The translations under genes and the position numbers were made by a program. The notes under the pieces were generated by a model, which was not told the DNA's origin, made no database searches, and worked only from the letters and a program-made list of their open reading frames with translations. From Methanomicrobiales archaeon (lineage in GTDB: Archaea > Halobacteriota > Methanomicrobia > Methanomicrobiales > Methanoculleaceae), in NCBI GenBank assembly GCA_019136335.1, contig JAGVUK010000180.1, positions 1 through 7,262 of the forward strand: 7,262 nucleotides of DNA, given 5' to 3'. Below, piece after piece: positions 5,054 through 7,262 of the stretch. Position 1 is the first letter of the stretch; every line of letters begins with the position of its first letter.

Positions 5054-6446
5054 CAGAGTTCTCCGAAAGCCGGAATTCGTCGTGCAATACCTGGAGCGCC
5101 CGTTTGCCGTCGCCGCCCCTGACGACGAACGAGACGTTCACCTCCGAGGAGCCCTGCGAGATCATCATGGTGTTGATTCCCGCCCGCCCGAGCGCCGAGA
5201 AGATCCGGCCGCCCGTCCCCGGGGTGCCGGCCATCCCCGCGCCCACGACGGCGACCGCGGCGACGTCCCGGTCGTACGTGACCTCCCGCACGACGCCCTG
5301 CTTCGCGATCGGGGTGAGGGCCGCGATCGCGGCCTCAAGGTGGGACTCGTCGACGATGAGGGAGATGTTGGCCTCGCTTGAGCCCTGCGAGATCATCATG
5401 ACGTTCACCTCCCGCTCCGCGAGCGCGGAGAAGATCGTCTTCGCGACGCCGGGGCGGCCGATCATCTGCGCACCGTTGACGTTGACCAGGGCCACCTTCT
5501 CGATCAGGGCGATGGCCTTGACCACCCTTTTTTCCCGGTGCTCGTCACGGAGGATGATCGTCCCGGGGTGGTCGGGCCGGAAGGTGTTCCGGACCCGGAT
5601 CGGTATATCCTTCTGCATCGCGGGTTCGACCGACCGCGGGTGGAGGACCTTCGCGCCGAAGTAGGAGAGCTCCATCACCTCAAGGTAGGAGATGTCGTTG
5701 AGGACCCGGGCGTCCTTGATGATCCGGGGGTCCGAGGTCATCACCCCGTCGACGTCCGTCCAGATCCAGATCTCGTCGGCATCGATCCCGGCGCCGATGA
5801 CGGCGGCCGAGTAGTCGGAGCCGCTCCGCCCGAGGGTGGTGACGACCCCCTGCTCGGTCGCCCCCATAAAGCCCATGACCACCGGGACGGAGTCGGCAAG
5901 CAACGGCACGACCCGGCTCCGGATGCTCGTCTCGCTCGCGGGAAGGGCACGGGCGTCCCCGTGGTTTGCCGTCGTGACGATCCCGGCCGCGGCGCCGTCG
6001 AGGGCGACCGACGGGATCCCCCGCTGCCGGAGGGCGGCCGCGACGATCGGGGCGGAGAGCCGTTCTCCAAAGGAGATGATGTAGTCGCGGGACCGGGGAG
6101 TCAGTTCCTTTAAGGTGTGCACGGCGGTGAGGATGTTCTGCAGCCGGGTGAGCCGGTCGTCGATGACCGCCGTCACCTCGCCGGCGTAGTCGGGGGCCAC
6201 TTCCCCGAGGAGCCGGGTGTGCCGGGCCCGCATCGCGGCGAGGAACGTCCCGAGAGGGGGCTGTTCCTTGCTTTTTACGACTTCATCGGCCATCGCGATG
6301 ATCTGGTCGGTGATCCCCGAGCATGCTGATACGACCAGGGCGACCTCGTCGCCTGCCCTGTGATGTGGTTCTACGATATCTGCAACCCGCCGGATACAGT
6401 CGGCTTCCCCGACGGAGGTGCCGCCAAACTTCATTAAAAGCCTCAT
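5046..6446 (-). CDS. lysC: Aspartate kinase with two C-terminal ACT domains
   Basis: Aspartate kinase phosphorylates aspartate with ATP, opening the route to lysine, threonine, methionine and isoleucine. The 466-residue protein has the N-terminal KFGGTSV (6-12), then SFGERLSA (125-132), the loop GRSGSDYSA (206-214), and WTDVDGVMTSDPRI (229-242). Two ACT domains follow, about 315-385 and 395-460. Each carries MMISQGSSE (350-358 and 427-435), the effector-binding motif, so feedback inhibition by an end product such as lysine or threonine is likely but the ligand cannot be read from sequence. It is a monofunctional kinase, with no homoserine dehydrogenase fused. GTGAG (complement of 6452-6456), 5 bases upstream, supports Met1 over Met5. 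The stop lies inside purM, making a two-gene operon. The two ACT motifs are nearly identical at DNA level. Confidence 0.96.
   Translation of the reverse strand: MRLLMKFGGTSVGEADCIRRVADIVEPHHRAGDEVALVVSACSGITDQIIAMADEVVKSKEQPPLGTFLAAMRARHTRLLGEVAPDYAGEVTAVIDDRLTRLQNILTAVHTLKELTPRSRDYIISFGERLSAPIVAAALRQRGIPSVALDGAAAGIVTTANHGDARALPASETSIRSRVVPLLADSVPVVMGFMGATEQGVVTTLGRSGSDYSAAVIGAGIDADEIWIWTDVDGVMTSDPRIIKDARVLNDISYLEVMELSYFGAKVLHPRSVEPAMQKDIPIRVRNTFRPDHPGTIILRDEHREKRVVKAIALIEKVALVNVNGAQMIGRPGVAKTIFSALAEREVNVMMISQGSSEANISLIVDESHLEAAIAALTPIAKQGVVREVTYDRDVAAVAVVGAGMAGTPGTGGRIFSALGRAGINTMMISQGSSEVNVSFVVRGGDGKRALQVLHDEFRLSENSDD
5059..5064 (-). promoter_or_regulatory. Ribosome-binding site of purM inside lysC
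   Basis: The minus strand reads GGAGAA, 5 bases before the purM ATG and within the last codons of lysC. It allows initiation at purM independently of, or together with, termination of lysC in the 8-base overlap. Confidence 0.65.
5149..5400 (-). repeat. Internal repeat inside lysC from its two ACT domains
   Basis: Bases 5149-5169 and 5380-5400 are identical over 21 positions and encode the same MMISQGSS motif in each ACT domain. Similarity continues less perfectly on either side, for example agcgccgagaag versus agcgcggagaag. This reflects ACT duplication plus strong codon preference and is not a mobile repeat. Confidence 0.85.
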
Positions 6447-6465
6447 TCTGGCTCACGCGTCCCCT

Positions 6466-6488
6466 GCAATTACTTTATGATAGTATAC
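6466..6488. promoter_or_regulatory. Shared AT-rich divergent promoter of lysC-purM and the fumarate reductase gene
   Basis: This is the only AT-rich patch in the 60-base gap between the two divergent genes. On the plus strand TTTATGATAGTATA (6474-6487) sits about 25 bases before the ATG at 6507, implying a leaderless or nearly leaderless transcript; there is no ribosome site before that ATG. On the minus strand TATACTATCATAAAG covers the same bases and would put the lysC start about 5-12 bases before its ATG. The two TATA elements therefore seem to overlap, so the promoters may compete. Confidence 0.5.
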
Positions 6489-6506
6489 AACGCACAGACT
6501 AATAAG

Positions 6507-7262
6507 ATGCTTGTAGACGAGATAGTGGACGCGCACGTGCTGGTTATCGGAAGCGGCGGCGCCGGGGCGCGGGCTGCGATCGAGGCCTCACGGTACGGCG
6601 GCGTGGTCCTGGTCTCCAAGACCATCGCCGGAAAAGGCGGGTGTACGACGATGGCAGAAGGCGGTTTCAACGCCGTGTTGCGGGATCAGGACTCGATCAG
6701 CGTCCACCGCGAGGATACGCTCAGGGGCGGGGCGTACCTCAACGACCCGGCGCTCGTGGACGTCCTCACCCGGGAGGCGCCGGAGCGGCTCACGGACCTC
6801 GTCCGGTGGGGGGCGGTCTTCGACGTCACGGAAGACCGGCAGGTCGCGCAACGGCCGTTCGGGGGGCAGCGGTTCCCCCGGACCTGCTACGCCGGGGACC
6901 GGACCGGCCACGAGATGATGATGACCCTCCTTGACCGCCTCGACGCGACGGATACGCAGCTGTACCAGGAGGTCTCGGTCGTCGACCTCGTAACGGACGA
7001 GAACGGTGCGGTCGCGGGCGCCGTCGCCCTCGACCGGGACGGGGACGCCGTCCTCTTTTTGGCCGACGCGACGGTGCTTGCGACGGGCGGCGGGACCCAG
7101 GCCTACGACATCTCCACGAACTCCGCCGCCGGGACCGGGGACGGGTTCGCCATGGCCTACCGCGCAGGGGCGGAGCTGATCGATATGGAGATGGTCCAGT
7201 TCCACCCGACGGGCGCGGTCTACCCCTACGACGCCCGCGGCCGGCTGGTGACGGAGGCGGTC
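6507..7262 (+). CDS. tfrA: Fumarate reductase/succinate dehydrogenase flavoprotein subunit, probably thiol:fumarate reductase subunit A (partial)
   Basis: In methanogens TfrA, with the iron-sulfur subunit TfrB, reduces fumarate to succinate with coenzyme M and coenzyme B as thiol donors in the reductive branch of the incomplete citrate cycle. Only the first 252 residues are present; the frame is open at the right edge. The FAD-binding fold is clear: VLVIGSGGAGARAA (11-24), SKTIAGKGGCTTMAEGGFNA (37-56), VLATGGGTQAY (190-200), AGTGDGFAMAYRAGA (208-222) and the substrate-region motif QFHPTG (231-236). The sequence stops at LVTEAV, just before the RGEGG segment that carries the catalytic Arg in this family. 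Cys46 aligns with the His that bonds FAD covalently in SdhA/FrdA, so FAD is probably non-covalent. No ribosome site precedes the ATG. L-aspartate oxidase (NadB) is a related alternative; the symbol is less certain than the family. Confidence 0.8.
   Translation, partial: MLVDEIVDAHVLVIGSGGAGARAAIEASRYGGVVLVSKTIAGKGGCTTMAEGGFNAVLRDQDSISVHREDTLRGGAYLNDPALVDVLTREAPERLTDLVRWGAVFDVTEDRQVAQRPFGGQRFPRTCYAGDRTGHEMMMTLLDRLDATDTQLYQEVSVVDLVTDENGAVAGAVALDRDGDAVLFLADATVLATGGGTQAYDISTNSAAGTGDGFAMAYRAGAELIDMEMVQFHPTGAVYPYDARGRLVTEAV

Noticed and set aside
5082..6113. Several open frames of 80-190 residues on the plus strand opposite lysC
   Set aside because: All are antisense to a complete aspartate kinase with intact motifs, have skewed composition and show no ribosome sites or recognisable domains.
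6588..7205. A 205-residue leftward frame opposite the fumarate reductase gene
   Set aside because: The plus-strand frame is continuous for 252 codons with FAD-binding and QFHPTG motifs, so the opposite frame is a shadow.

Overview
This window looks like the chromosome of a methanogenic archaeon, most likely of the Methanomicrobiales and possibly Methanoculleus. The evidence is archaeal-type genes (Sm-like protein beside ribosomal protein L37e, archaeal SepF, ZPR1-type zinc finger protein, MCT-1-like PUA protein, a fumarate reductase flavoprotein resembling the thiol:fumarate reductase of methanogens). AT-rich TATA-like boxes about 25 bases before probable start sites and T-run terminators also fit, as does high-GC coding sequence with strong G/C third positions. 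The genus is an inference.

Layout. Bases 1-213 are noncoding and begin inside a decaying 10-bp tandem repeat that runs off the left edge. Bases 214-2066 hold a leftward operon transcribed as lsm, rpl37e, purF. A divergent promoter region (2067-2174) separates it from rightward genes: a PUA-domain RNA-binding protein (2175-2672), then sepF and zpr1 (2723-3627), which overlap by one base and end at a T-run. A small unrecognised gene follows (3702-3938). It converges on a leftward pair in which lysC (aspartate kinase, 5046-6446) precedes and overlaps purM (4061-5053) by 8 bases. A second short divergent promoter region (6447-6506) leads into a rightward fumarate reductase flavoprotein gene that runs off the right edge, stopping just before the expected catalytic arginine.

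How the genes fit together. purF and purM encode two steps of de novo purine synthesis (phosphoribosylamine and aminoimidazole ribotide formation), but they lie in different operons. One is tied to RNA/ribosome genes and the other to the first enzyme of the aspartate amino-acid family. lsm, rpl37e and the PUA protein belong to RNA handling and translation. SepF is the membrane tether of the archaeal FtsZ division machinery.

Most of the window is core housekeeping sequence. I see no transposase, phage gene, CRISPR array, tRNA or rRNA, and no convincing new multi-gene system. The points most worth a second look are the G-rich repeat at the left edge, the Cys in place of the flavin-linking His in the fumarate reductase, the apparently leaderless sepF coupled to zpr1, and the unknown 78-residue protein.
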